A stretch of 64,000 nt of DNA, from assembly GCA_965205165.1 (NCBI GenBank), contig OZ242037.1, positions 1,302,001-1,366,000 on the forward strand. Direction: 5' to 3'. This DNA comes from CBDESM01 sp965205165. GTDB lineage: Bacteria > Chloroflexota > Dehalococcoidia > Bin125. Positions 16,166-24,156 of this stretch are shown piece by piece. Each line of letters starts with the position of its first letter. The first letter of the stretch is position 1. Both the position numbers and the translations under genes were made by a program. The notes below the pieces were generated by a model. The model did no database searches, was not told the origin of the DNA, and saw only the letters and a program-made list of their open reading frames with translations.

Positions 16166-16198
16166 CTGAATAGTACAGATGTACTATTCAGATCGCAA
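16166..16198 (-). promoter_or_regulatory. Promoter with overlapping palindromic, LexA-box-like operator
   Basis: Read on the - strand, TTGCGA (16198-16193), a 17-base spacer and TACTAT (16175-16170) form a good sigma70-type promoter. TACTAT ends 8 bases before the ATG at 16161, so the mRNA is leaderless or nearly so. A perfect inverted repeat, CTGAATAGTACA-GA-TGTACTATTCAG (16166-16191), covers the -10 and most of the spacer. Its core AGTACAGATGTACT fits the cyanobacterial LexA consensus RGTAC-N3-DGTWCB as I remember it. The position is ideal for repression. Confidence 0.7.
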
Positions 16199-16223
16199 GG
16201 GCAGCATGGCCGCCGCACGGACG

Positions 16224-18218
16224 CTATCCGCCGGCGGCCTCCGCGGCGGTTTCCCGCAGCTTGGTGGTGGTGCCGTTGGTGCCGTTGCGGTGGCGCATGC
16301 GGTCGAGCACTTCGAGCGCGGCCGCTTCGTCGAAGTGGGCGGGCTCCTGCTCTTGGTACATCATCCGGTAGAGCTCGGCGTACTTGCCGTCGCGGGCGAG
16401 CAGTTCGTCGTGGCTGCCCTGCTCGAGGATGCGGCCGTATTCGAGCACGATGATGCGGTCGACGCTGCGGATGGTGCTGAGGCGGTGGGCGATGACGAAG
16501 GCGGTGCGTCCGTGGAGGACGCGGGCGATGGCGGCCTGGATCAGGGCTTCGGTGTGGGAATCGACGTTGGCGGTGGCTTCGTCGAGGATCAGGATGCGGG
16601 GGTCGGAGATGATGGCGCGGGCGAAGGCGATCAGCTGGCGCTGGCCGATGCTGAGGTTCTGGGCGCGTTCGGCGACGGGCGTGTCGTAGCCGTTGGGCAG
16701 GCGGCGGATCCATTCATCGGCGCCGACGACGCGGGCGGCCTGCTCGGCCGCTTCCGGGGGGGCGCTGAGGTTGCCGTAGAGGATGTTGTCGCGGACGGTG
16801 CCGGAGAAGAGGAAGGGGTCCTGGAGCACGACGCCGACGCGCTGGACGAGGGAGGCGCGGGTGACGCCGCGGACATCGTGCTCATCGATCAGGACCGCAC
16901 CTTGGGTGACCTCGTAGTTGCGCGTGATCAGGGACGTGATCGAGGTCTTGCCGGCGCCGGTTTCGCCGACCAGGGCGACGGTTTCGCCGGGTTGGACTTC
17001 GAGGTCGAGGTCGAAGAGGACGCGGGTGCCGGGGACGTATTCGAGCGAGACGTTCTCGAAGCGGACATGACCGGCGACGTCGGGCAGGTCTTCGGCGTTG
17101 GGGGCGTCTTCGATTTCGGGATCGGTGTCGAGCACCTCGAAGACGCGCTCGGCGCCGGCCATGGCGCGCTGGAACATGGTGTACTGGAGGACGAGGTCGC
17201 GGACGGGGTCGAAGAAGCGCTGGATGCCGATCGCGAAGGCGATGATGGCGGCGATTCCGGTGGCGGGATCGATGTTCGCTCCGGCGAAGCGGACGGCGGC
17301 CGTGACGATGACGAGGGCGGTGGCGACGGCGATGAGGATTTCGACGAGCGGCATGATGGCGGCGGAGAGCATGCCGGCGTGGCGTGTGGCGCGCAGGTTC
17401 CAGTTGTTGATTTTGTCGAAGCGCTTGGCGTTTTCGGACTCGCGGTTGAGGCTCTGGACGACGCGGACGCCGTTGAGGTCCTCGTTGAGGGTGCTGTTGA
17501 CGGCGGCGATGGCGACGCGGGTTTCGAGGAAGGCCTTGCGGGCGCGCTTGCTCCAGAAGGCCATCGAGACCACGAGGATGGGCAGCACGGCCATGGCGAC
17601 GAGCGCCAGCTGCCAGTCGATGGCGACCATCACGGCGAAGATGATGGCGAGGCCGAAGATGTCGCCGATCACGGTCAGCACGCCGCTGGTCAGCATCTCC
17701 TGGAGGACCTGCACGTCGGAGGTGACGCGCGACATGATCGCGCCGACTTCGCCGCGGTCGTAGAAGCGGTGTTCGAGCTTCATGAGGTGGTCGAAGACGT
17801 CCTGTCGCATCCGGCGCAGGATCGGGTGGCCGACGTTGGCCATAACCCATTGGCGGGTCCATTCGGTCAGCCAGGCGATGCCGACGATCACGGCGAAGAC
17901 GGCGGTGATCACGTTGAGCACGCCGGATTCGCCGGCGGCGATGGCGCCGTCGATGGAATCGAAGACGACGTAGACCTGCACGTTGAGGGCGGCGGCGAAG
18001 ATGATGTTGGCGATGACGGCGATCAGCAGGCGGCCCTTGAAGGGGGAGATGTACTGGCGGAAGCGGCGGATCAGCTGGGGGTTGTAGAGCGAGCCGTATT
18101 CCTTGTCCCAGCCGTCGGCGCCGCCGGCCGAGGAGGCCCAAGAGGAGCGGGGGCCGTGCCCGCCGCCGCCGATGTTGCTCGACCAGCCGCCCGCCATGCC
18201 GCCGCCCATCATCCCCAT
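16224..18218 (-). CDS. ABC exporter half-transporter (consensus ATPase site subunit)
   Basis: A 664-residue type IV ABC exporter half: a Gly/Met-rich N-terminus, six transmembrane segments over about residues 55-370, and a nucleotide-binding domain over about 400-640. Walker A is GETGAGKTS, the signature is LSIGQRQ, Walker B ends ILILDEATANVD with the catalytic Glu intact, and the switch His is in VIAHRLSTI. Its ATG overlaps the stop of the upstream half-transporter by one base. The two form a heterodimer of the BmrCD/TM287-288 type, which usually exports drugs or lipids; the substrate is unknown. The C-terminus adds an alpha-helical extension of about 50 residues after the NBD. Confidence 0.93.
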   Translation of the reverse strand: MGMMGGGMAGGWSSNIGGGGHGPRSSWASSAGGADGWDKEYGSLYNPQLIRRFRQYISPFKGRLLIAVIANIIFAAALNVQVYVVFDSIDGAIAAGESGVLNVITAVFAVIVGIAWLTEWTRQWVMANVGHPILRRMRQDVFDHLMKLEHRFYDRGEVGAIMSRVTSDVQVLQEMLTSGVLTVIGDIFGLAIIFAVMVAIDWQLALVAMAVLPILVVSMAFWSKRARKAFLETRVAIAAVNSTLNEDLNGVRVVQSLNRESENAKRFDKINNWNLRATRHAGMLSAAIMPLVEILIAVATALVIVTAAVRFAGANIDPATGIAAIIAFAIGIQRFFDPVRDLVLQYTMFQRAMAGAERVFEVLDTDPEIEDAPNAEDLPDVAGHVRFENVSLEYVPGTRVLFDLDLEVQPGETVALVGETGAGKTSITSLITRNYEVTQGAVLIDEHDVRGVTRASLVQRVGVVLQDPFLFSGTVRDNILYGNLSAPPEAAEQAARVVGADEWIRRLPNGYDTPVAERAQNLSIGQRQLIAFARAIISDPRILILDEATANVDSHTEALIQAAIARVLHGRTAFVIAHRLSTIRSVDRIIVLEYGRILEQGSHDELLARDGKYAELYRMMYQEQEPAHFDEAAALEVLDRMRHRNGTNGTTTKLRETAAEAAGG

Positions 18219-20077
18219 CAGGCACCTCCTCCGACCGGGGCCAAGGCGGGATCGGCCGCCTCTTCCCGATCGCGGAGTTCGAGATCGTGGATTTCGCGGT
18301 AGAGGCCGCCCTCTTCGAGCAGTTGTGCGTGAGTGCCGCGCTGGACGATCCTGCCCTTGTCGAGCACGAGGATCTGGTCGGCCTCGCGGACGGAGCGGAG
18401 GCGGTGGGCGATCACGAAGGTGGTGCGGCCGCGCATCAAGGCGGCCATGGCCTGCTGGATTTCGTACTCGGTGGCGGCGTCCACGCTGGAGGTGGAGTCG
18501 TCGAAGATCAGCACGCGGGGGTCCATCAGGAGGGCACGGGCGATGGCGATGCGCTGCTTCTGGCCGCCGGAGAAGTTGGCGCCGCGCTCGCCGACCCAGG
18601 TCTCGTAGCCCTGCGGCAGGCGCTGGATGAAGTCGTGGATGCGGGCCAGCTTGGCGGCGGCCTCAATCTCCTCCTGGGTCGCATCGGGGCGGCCGTAGGC
18701 GATGTTCTCGCGCAGCGTGGCGGCGAAGAGGAAGACCTCCTGCTGGACGATCGCGACCTGCCGCCTGAGGTCTTCGAGCGTCCAATCGCGCACGTCGCGG
18801 CCGTCGAACGAGACTTGTCCGGCGGTGACGTCGTAGAAGCGGGGGATCAGGTTGACGACGGTGGACTTGCCGGAGCCGGTGCGGCCGAGCAGGGCGACCA
18901 GCTCGCCGGGCGCGGCGTGGACGTCGATTCCGTTGAGCACGGGCGAGCGCTGGTCGTAGGCGAAGGCGACGTCGCTGAAGCGGACGTCGCCCTGCGGGTG
19001 CTCGACGGGTTCGGCGCCGGGGCGCTCCTGCACTTCGGATTCCTGGTCGAGGATTTCGAAGATGCGGATGCCGGCGGTGGCGGCGCGGGGGACCATCATG
19101 ACCATCCAGCCGAGTCCGCGGATCGGCATTTGGAGGAAGGTGAGGAAGACGAGGAACATCGCCAGCGCGCCGGCGTCGAGTTCGCCGGCGATGACCTGGC
19201 GGCCGCCGTACCAGACGACGGCGACCATGGCGAGGGTGCCGAGCGCGGTCATCAGGGGCTGGTTGAAGGATTGGATCATCGAGGCGTCGTGCGAGCGGCG
19301 CTGGAGCCAGGCGGCGGAGCCGCCGAACTTGCGGCCCTCGTGCTCGGCGCGGCCGAACGCCTTGACGACGCGGATGCCGGAAAGCGCTTCCTGGAGGACG
19401 GTGCCCAGCTGAGCCTGCGATTCCTGCACATCGGTCCAGATCGGGCGGAGGCGGCTGGAGACGACGGCGGAGCGGATGATCACGATGACCAGGAAGGCCC
19501 AGACGATCAGGGTGAGGTAGATGTTGGTGAGCGCCATCAGGATCAGGGTGACGACGGCGAGCAGGAGGGTCGAGGTGAGCTGGACGGCACCGAAGTTGAT
19601 GAACATCCGCACGACCTCGACATCGGCGGTGGCGCGGACCATGATCTGGCCGGTTTCGGCGGCGTCGTGGTAGCGGAAGGAGAGGGTCTGCAAGCGCTGG
19701 TAGATGTCGTTGCGGAGGTCGTAGGCGACGGTTTGGCCGATCCATTCGGCGAGGTAGCGCTGGAGGAAGAGGGCGATCCCGCGCAGCAGCGCGACGGTGA
19801 TCAAGGCCGCGGCGGCGGCCGCGACGAGGCCGGGCACGACGTCGACCTGGACCTCGCCATCGACGATCGTGGTGCCGAGCGCGCTGTTGACCGCCCAGCG
19901 GAGCAGGGCCGGGGTGGCGACCATGAAGGCGACGGCCGAGCCGATCGCGAGCGCGGTGAGGGCGAGGCCCTTGCGATAGGGGGCGGCGAAGCGGAGCACG
20001 CGCAGGACGACCTGCACGGACATGGGCAATCGGGAGCCGGAGCGGGAGCGCGGCGCAACGCCGGCGGAAACTGTCAT
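18218..20077 (-). CDS. ABC exporter half-transporter (degenerate ATPase site subunit)
   Basis: A 619-residue half-transporter with an N-terminal six-helix membrane domain (about 40-340) and an NBD (about 365-600). Walker A is GRTGSGKST and the signature is FSGGQKQRIAIARAL. Walker B reads VLIFDDSTSSVD, so the catalytic Glu is replaced by Asp. That substitution is the hallmark of the degenerate-site subunit in heterodimeric exporters. The start at 20077 is preferred because a TATACT hexamer lies 11 bases upstream; an in-frame ATG at 20023 (MSVQVVLRV) is the alternative. It is translationally coupled to the partner subunit through TGATG at 18218. Confidence 0.92.
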   Translation of the reverse strand: MTVSAGVAPRSRSGSRLPMSVQVVLRVLRFAAPYRKGLALTALAIGSAVAFMVATPALLRWAVNSALGTTIVDGEVQVDVVPGLVAAAAAALITVALLRGIALFLQRYLAEWIGQTVAYDLRNDIYQRLQTLSFRYHDAAETGQIMVRATADVEVVRMFINFGAVQLTSTLLLAVVTLILMALTNIYLTLIVWAFLVIVIIRSAVVSSRLRPIWTDVQESQAQLGTVLQEALSGIRVVKAFGRAEHEGRKFGGSAAWLQRRSHDASMIQSFNQPLMTALGTLAMVAVVWYGGRQVIAGELDAGALAMFLVFLTFLQMPIRGLGWMVMMVPRAATAGIRIFEILDQESEVQERPGAEPVEHPQGDVRFSDVAFAYDQRSPVLNGIDVHAAPGELVALLGRTGSGKSTVVNLIPRFYDVTAGQVSFDGRDVRDWTLEDLRRQVAIVQQEVFLFAATLRENIAYGRPDATQEEIEAAAKLARIHDFIQRLPQGYETWVGERGANFSGGQKQRIAIARALLMDPRVLIFDDSTSSVDAATEYEIQQAMAALMRGRTTFVIAHRLRSVREADQILVLDKGRIVQRGTHAQLLEEGGLYREIHDLELRDREEAADPALAPVGGGA

Positions 20078-20088
20078 CTGCGAGTCGC

Positions 20089-20094
20089 AGTATA
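20089..20094 (-). promoter_or_regulatory. -10 hexamer TATACT for the ABC exporter operon
   Basis: TATACT on the - strand ends 11 bases before the ATG at 20077, giving a leader of only about 5 bases. No -35 match is seen at 16-18 bases. It lies in the 84-base divergent gap shared with mtnP, which also holds a small inverted repeat GCAACG-AGC-CGTTGC at 20128-20142. Confidence 0.5.
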
Positions 20095-20149
20095 GCCGCC
20101 CCGCCGCGACGGCCCGCCACGGCTGCTGCAACGAGCCGTTGCGCGGGGG

Positions 20150-20155
20150 TAGGCT
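20150..20155 (+). promoter_or_regulatory. -10 hexamer TAGGCT for the mtnP-metK operon
   Basis: TAGGCT ends 6 bases before the GTG at 20162, so the predicted start of transcription falls on the start codon (leaderless mRNA). No ribosome-binding site precedes the GTG, which fits. No convincing -35 is present. Confidence 0.5.
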
Positions 20156-20161
20156 GCGGTT

Positions 20162-21055
20162 GTGCCTGACGCGATCGATCCCGCTTCCGCGCCTGATGCC
20201 TTGATCGGCGTGATCGGCGGCTCCGGCTTCTACCGGATGCCGGGCCTGGTGGAGACCGGGCGCTGGCGGCCGCGAACGCCATTCGGGGAGCCGAGCGACG
20301 AGATCATCGTCGGGGAGCTGCACGGCAAGCGGGCCGCCTTCCTGCCGCGGCACGGGGTAGGGCATCGGCTGCTGCCGCACGAGGTGCCCTACCGGGCCAA
20401 CATCTGGGCGCTGAAGGCGATGGGCGCGCAGGGGGTGATCGCCGTCTCGGCCGTGGGGTCGCTGCGGGCCGAGATCGAGCCGGGGCGGATGGTCGTGCCC
20501 GATCAGCTGATCGACCGCACCCGCGGCATCCGCGAATCGAGCTTCTTCGGCGGCGGGATCGCCGTCCACGCCGGGTTTGCGGACCCGTTCTGCGCCGATC
20601 TCTCGGCCCGCTTGACCGCGGCCGCGGACGAGATCGGGCAGCCGGTTCACCGCGGCGGGGCGTACGTCTGCATGGAGGGGCCGCATTTCAGCACCCGGGC
20701 GGAGTCGCGGATCTACCGCTCGTGGGACGCCGCGATCATCGGGATGACGGCGATTCCGGAGGCCAAGCTGGCGCGCGAGGCGGAGCTGGCCTACGCGATG
20801 CTGGCCACGGCGACCGATTACGACGTGTGGAACGACGAGGCGGAGGACGTGTCGGCCGACACAGTGGCGGAGATCGTGCGGCGCAACGTCGATTCGGCGC
20901 GGGCGATCGTGGCGGCGCTGGTGCGCGAGCTGCCCGTCGACTGGCGCTCGACCGCAGCCGGAGCGCTGGAAGGCGCGATCATGACGGACCCGGCGCGGAT
21001 TCCGGCAGAGGTGCGCGAACGCTGCGCGCTGCTGCTCGAGGGGCGGCTGCCGTGA
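20162..21055 (+). CDS. mtnP: S-methyl-5'-thioadenosine phosphorylase
   Basis: MtnP cleaves methylthioadenosine with phosphate to adenine and methylthioribose-1-phosphate, recycling the by-product of polyamine and other SAM-dependent reactions. The 297-residue protein has the phosphate-binding start VIGGSGFYRM, FLPRHGVGHRLLPHEVPYRANIWAL, VSAVGSL, the substrate-site block CMEGPHFSTRAESR and GMTAIPEAKLARE. The TDYDVW segment points to MTA phosphorylase rather than purine nucleoside phosphorylase. It starts with GTG and has no Shine-Dalgarno sequence. It is the first gene of a five-gene overlapping operon that includes ahcY and metK, so it belongs to SAM by-product recycling. Confidence 0.93.
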   Translation: MPDAIDPASAPDALIGVIGGSGFYRMPGLVETGRWRPRTPFGEPSDEIIVGELHGKRAAFLPRHGVGHRLLPHEVPYRANIWALKAMGAQGVIAVSAVGSLRAEIEPGRMVVPDQLIDRTRGIRESSFFGGGIAVHAGFADPFCADLSARLTAAADEIGQPVHRGGAYVCMEGPHFSTRAESRIYRSWDAAIIGMTAIPEAKLAREAELAYAMLATATDYDVWNDEAEDVSADTVAEIVRRNVDSARAIVAALVRELPVDWRSTAAGALEGAIMTDPARIPAEVRERCALLLEGRLP

Positions 21056-21981
21056 GCGCGGCGGACGTCGCCTACGTGGGCGCGGTGACGTTCGACGAGA
21101 TCCACTCGGCCGAGGGGGCGGTCAAGGGCGTGATGGGCGGTTCGGGCGCGTATGGGGCGCTGGGCGCGTCGCTGCTCGCGCGGGCGGCGATCGTTTCCGT
21201 CGTGGGCGATGATTTCGACGAGGCGCTGCTCGATCCGCTGCGCGAACGGGGGGTGATCCTGGACGCGATCGAGCGGGCGCCCGGGCCCACGTTCCGCTGG
21301 GGCTGCCGCTACAACGAGAGCGGCAACGCGCGCGAGCACCTGTACACGCGGGCCGGGGTCTACGGCACGCACGTGGCGACGATCCCGGCGCATCTGCGGG
21401 ATGTCCGCTGCGCCGCGCTGACGGCGGGCAACGCGCTGCAGAACCATGCCTGCGCCGAGCAGCTGAGCGATGCGTCGCTGGTCGCGCTCGACACGATCGA
21501 GCGGGAGATCCTGGACGAGCACGAGGCGTTCGTCCGCCAGCTGCCGCTGGCCGACATCGTGATCATCAACGACGCGGAGGCGGCCAGCCTGATCGGCTGG
21601 GGAGGATCGCCGCAGGACGACGAGCTGACGCGGGCGGCGTCCGACTGGATCCGCCCGCACGGGCCGGGGCGGTTCATCCTCAAGCGCGGTTCGCGCGGGG
21701 CCGACGTGTGCGACTCGGACGGCGCGATGTCGAGGGTTTGCGCGGTGCCGGGGATCCGGGCGGCGGATCCGACCGGGGCGGGGGACGTGTTCGTGGGGGC
21801 GGCGCTCAGCGCGCTGGCGCGGGGGGACGGGCTGGTCGAGGCGGCGCGCTGGGGCTGCGCGGCGGCTTCCTTCGCGGTCGAGCGGTTCGGCTTGGAGGGC
21901 ATCCTCGCCGCGACTCGATCGGAGGCGGAGGCGCGGCTGGCGGAAGTACGCGCACGGCCGCTGGATGAGGGTGCCGGGTAA
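21052..21981 (+). CDS. PfkB-family carbohydrate/nucleoside kinase
   Basis: A 309-residue ribokinase-fold kinase. Features are the glycine-rich GGSGAYGALGASLLA motif (about residues 23-37), a central LADIVIINDAEAASLIG strand and the PfkB signature 2, AADPTGAGDVFVGAAL, which contains the catalytic Asp of GAGD. The GTG overlaps the mtnP stop (GTGA). In this setting the substrate is plausibly adenosine, released by the AhcY encoded two genes downstream, or a methylthioribose-related sugar. Adenosine kinases are PfkB proteins, but this is inference from context. Confidence 0.85.
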   Translation: MSAADVAYVGAVTFDEIHSAEGAVKGVMGGSGAYGALGASLLARAAIVSVVGDDFDEALLDPLRERGVILDAIERAPGPTFRWGCRYNESGNAREHLYTRAGVYGTHVATIPAHLRDVRCAALTAGNALQNHACAEQLSDASLVALDTIEREILDEHEAFVRQLPLADIVIINDAEAASLIGWGGSPQDDELTRAASDWIRPHGPGRFILKRGSRGADVCDSDGAMSRVCAVPGIRAADPTGAGDVFVGAALSALARGDGLVEAARWGCAAASFAVERFGLEGILAATRSEAEARLAEVRARPLDEGAG

Positions 21982-21985
21982 GCCG

Positions 21986-22873
21986 ATGGCGATCTCGCTG
22001 CGTATCGGCGATCAGGCGCGGATTGACCCCGTTCGGCGGCGGCTCGATCCGTCGCGGCTGCGCGAGCGGCTGGACGGGGACCGCTACGTAGCGGCGTACG
22101 GGCTGGCGCAGCTGGAACCGTACGCCTGGGACGAGTCGGACTGGTGGTCGTGCGAGACGGCGGGCGGCGAGGGGATCGTGTGCCACTCGCGCGGGGGGCT
22201 GGGGCACGCGACGACGATCACGGGAAATCCGGCGGCCGTCGACGCGATCCTGCGGCTCTATCCGGGCGCTCCGAGCACGTTCGCGATTTGCGGGCCGGAG
22301 CACTTGTCGGCGCTGGGGATGGTCCACAACATCGATCTGGCACGCAGCATGCGGCGGATGCTGGTTACGCGGGCGAGCTTCCGGCCGGCCTTCGGGGCGA
22401 CGCTGCAGCTGGACGGGCGGCACGCTGGGGCGCTCAACGAGCTCTATTCAGCCGAGGGCCGGCGCACGCGCTACCTGCGTCGGCAGATCGAGGAGGGCTG
22501 CTACCGCGGGGTCGCGGTCGACGATCTGCTGGTGGCGGCGGCGGGGACGCACGCGATCGCGCGGACGCACGCGATCGCGGTGCTGGGCAACGTGTTCACG
22601 CACCCGCGCTACCGCGGGCGCGGCTGCGCGAAGCTGGCCACCAGCGCGGTGACCGCGGACCTGCTGCGGGAGGTCAACGAGGTGGTGCTCTCAGTCGACC
22701 CGGCCAACGCGCCGGCCGTGCGGGCCTATCAGAAGCTGGGCTACCGCGATGTCGGCCCTATCATCGAAACGGCGGCTCGGCGGCGGGCGATCAGCCCGCC
22801 GGACCTCGCGCGGCGATGGTTCGCGCGCCGCCTCCATGATCGCCTCGCCCGGGAAATGCATCCGCGCCGATGA
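21986..22873 (+). CDS. GNAT-family N-acetyltransferase
   Basis: A protein of about 295 residues with a C-terminal GNAT domain. The acetyl-CoA pyrophosphate loop is HPRYRGRGCAKLATSAV, followed by VVLSVDPANAPAVRAYQKLGY, the usual beta5-alpha5 end of the fold. The N-terminal half (WWSCETAGGEGIVCHSR, FAICGPEHL) is less conserved and probably a second, degenerate GNAT half. The ATG at 21986 lies 4 bases after the kinase stop; an ATG at 21965 inside the kinase end is an alternative. Its stop overlaps the ahcY start (ATGA). The acceptor is unknown. Its place between SAM-cycle genes is unusual. Confidence 0.8.
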   Translation: MAISLRIGDQARIDPVRRRLDPSRLRERLDGDRYVAAYGLAQLEPYAWDESDWWSCETAGGEGIVCHSRGGLGHATTITGNPAAVDAILRLYPGAPSTFAICGPEHLSALGMVHNIDLARSMRRMLVTRASFRPAFGATLQLDGRHAGALNELYSAEGRRTRYLRRQIEEGCYRGVAVDDLLVAAAGTHAIARTHAIAVLGNVFTHPRYRGRGCAKLATSAVTADLLREVNEVVLSVDPANAPAVRAYQKLGYRDVGPIIETAARRRAISPPDLARRWFARRLHDRLAREMHPRR

Positions 22874-24156
22874 CCACCGCCGCCGCGCCCACCGAGACGG
22901 CCGAGGCCGACATCGCGGACCGCGGGCTGGCCGGCGCGGGCGAGCGCCGGATCGACTGGGCGGCGCGGGAGATGCCGGTGATCGAGCAGATCCGGCGGCG
23001 CTTCGGCGAGGAGCGGCCGCTGGAGGGGCTGCGGATCGCGGGCTGCCTGCACGTCACGGCGGAGACCGCGAACTTGGCGCTGGCGCTGCAAGCGGGCGGA
23101 GCGGAGCTCTGGCTTTGCGCCTCGAACCCGCTCTCGACGCAGGACGACGTGGCTGCGGCGCTGGTCGAACGCGCGGGCATCCCGGTTTTCGCGATCAAGG
23201 GCGAGGACGATGCGACCTACTACCGGCACATCGGCCAGGCGATCGATGCGCGGCCGCAGATCACGATCGACGACGGCGCGGATTTGGCGTCGACGCTGCA
23301 CGGGGAGCGGCGCGACGCGCTGGAGGGGGTGATCGGCGGCTGCGAGGAGACGACGACGGGGATCATCCGGCTGCGGGCGATGGCGGCGGACGGGGCGCTG
23401 GCGTACCCGATCGTGGCGGTGAACGACGCGGCGACCAAGCACATGTTCGACAACCGCTACGGGACCGGGCAGAGCGCGCTGGACGGGCTGATCCGGGCGA
23501 CCAACGTGCTGCTGGCGGGCAAGACGCTGGTGGTCGCGGGGTACGGCTGGTGCGGGCGCGGGATCGCGGCGCGGGCGCGGGGGATGGGCGCGCGAGTCGT
23601 GGTGACGGAGGTGGATCCGCTGCGCGCGCTGGAGGCGGTGATGGACGGGTTCAGCGTCGAGCCGATGCTCGACGCGGCGGGCGAGGGGGACATCTTCATC
23701 ACTGCGACGGGGGACATCCACGTGATCGACGCGCCGCATCTCGAGCGGATGAAGTCGGGCGCGATCATGGCGAACGCGGGGCACTTCAACCACGAGATCA
23801 ACCTCGATGCGCTGGAGGCGGCGGCGGAGGCCAAGCGGACGCTGCGCCCGTTCGTCGATGCGTGGCAGCTGGCGGACGGGCGGGAGCTGGTCGTGCTGGC
23901 GGAGGGCCGGCTGGTGAATCTCGGCGCGGCCGAGGGGCACCCGCCGAGCGTGATGGACATGTCGTTCGCCAACCAGGCGCTGGCGGTGGAGCATCTGGCC
24001 AAGCACGCGGCCTCGCTGCCGCCGGGCGTGCACGAGGTGCCGGCCGAGATCGACCGCGAGGTGGCGGCGATGAAGCTGCGGGCGCTGGGCGCGGAGATCG
24101 ACGAGCTGAGCGAAGAGCAACGGCAGTACCTGAATTCCTGGGGGCAGGGGACATGA
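22870..24156 (+). CDS. ahcY: Adenosylhomocysteinase
   Basis: AhcY hydrolyses S-adenosylhomocysteine to adenosine and homocysteine, relieving product inhibition of methyltransferases. The 428-residue protein shows AGCLHVTAETANLALALQ, the active-site block EETTTGIIRLRAM, NDAATKHMFDNRYGTGQS, and the NAD-binding fingerprint VVAGYGWCGRGIAARA with an acidic residue (VVVTEVDP) binding the ribose. It ends QRQYLNSWGQGT and lacks the Lys/Tyr C-terminal tail that reaches the neighbouring NAD site in longer bacterial and eukaryotic enzymes, so it belongs to the short thermophile-like form. It is coupled by 4-base overlaps to the GNAT before it and metK after it. Confidence 0.96.
   Translation: MTTAAAPTETAEADIADRGLAGAGERRIDWAAREMPVIEQIRRRFGEERPLEGLRIAGCLHVTAETANLALALQAGGAELWLCASNPLSTQDDVAAALVERAGIPVFAIKGEDDATYYRHIGQAIDARPQITIDDGADLASTLHGERRDALEGVIGGCEETTTGIIRLRAMAADGALAYPIVAVNDAATKHMFDNRYGTGQSALDGLIRATNVLLAGKTLVVAGYGWCGRGIAARARGMGARVVVTEVDPLRALEAVMDGFSVEPMLDAAGEGDIFITATGDIHVIDAPHLERMKSGAIMANAGHFNHEINLDALEAAAEAKRTLRPFVDAWQLADGRELVVLAEGRLVNLGAAEGHPPSVMDMSFANQALAVEHLAKHAASLPPGVHEVPAEIDREVAAMKLRALGAEIDELSEEQRQYLNSWGQGT

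Noticed and set aside
20128..20142. Inverted repeat GCAACG-AGC-CGTTGC as an operator in the ABC/mtnP gap
   Set aside because: The six-base arms are short for a 70% G+C region, and the repeat overlaps neither proposed -10 closely. Recorded only in the promoter entry.
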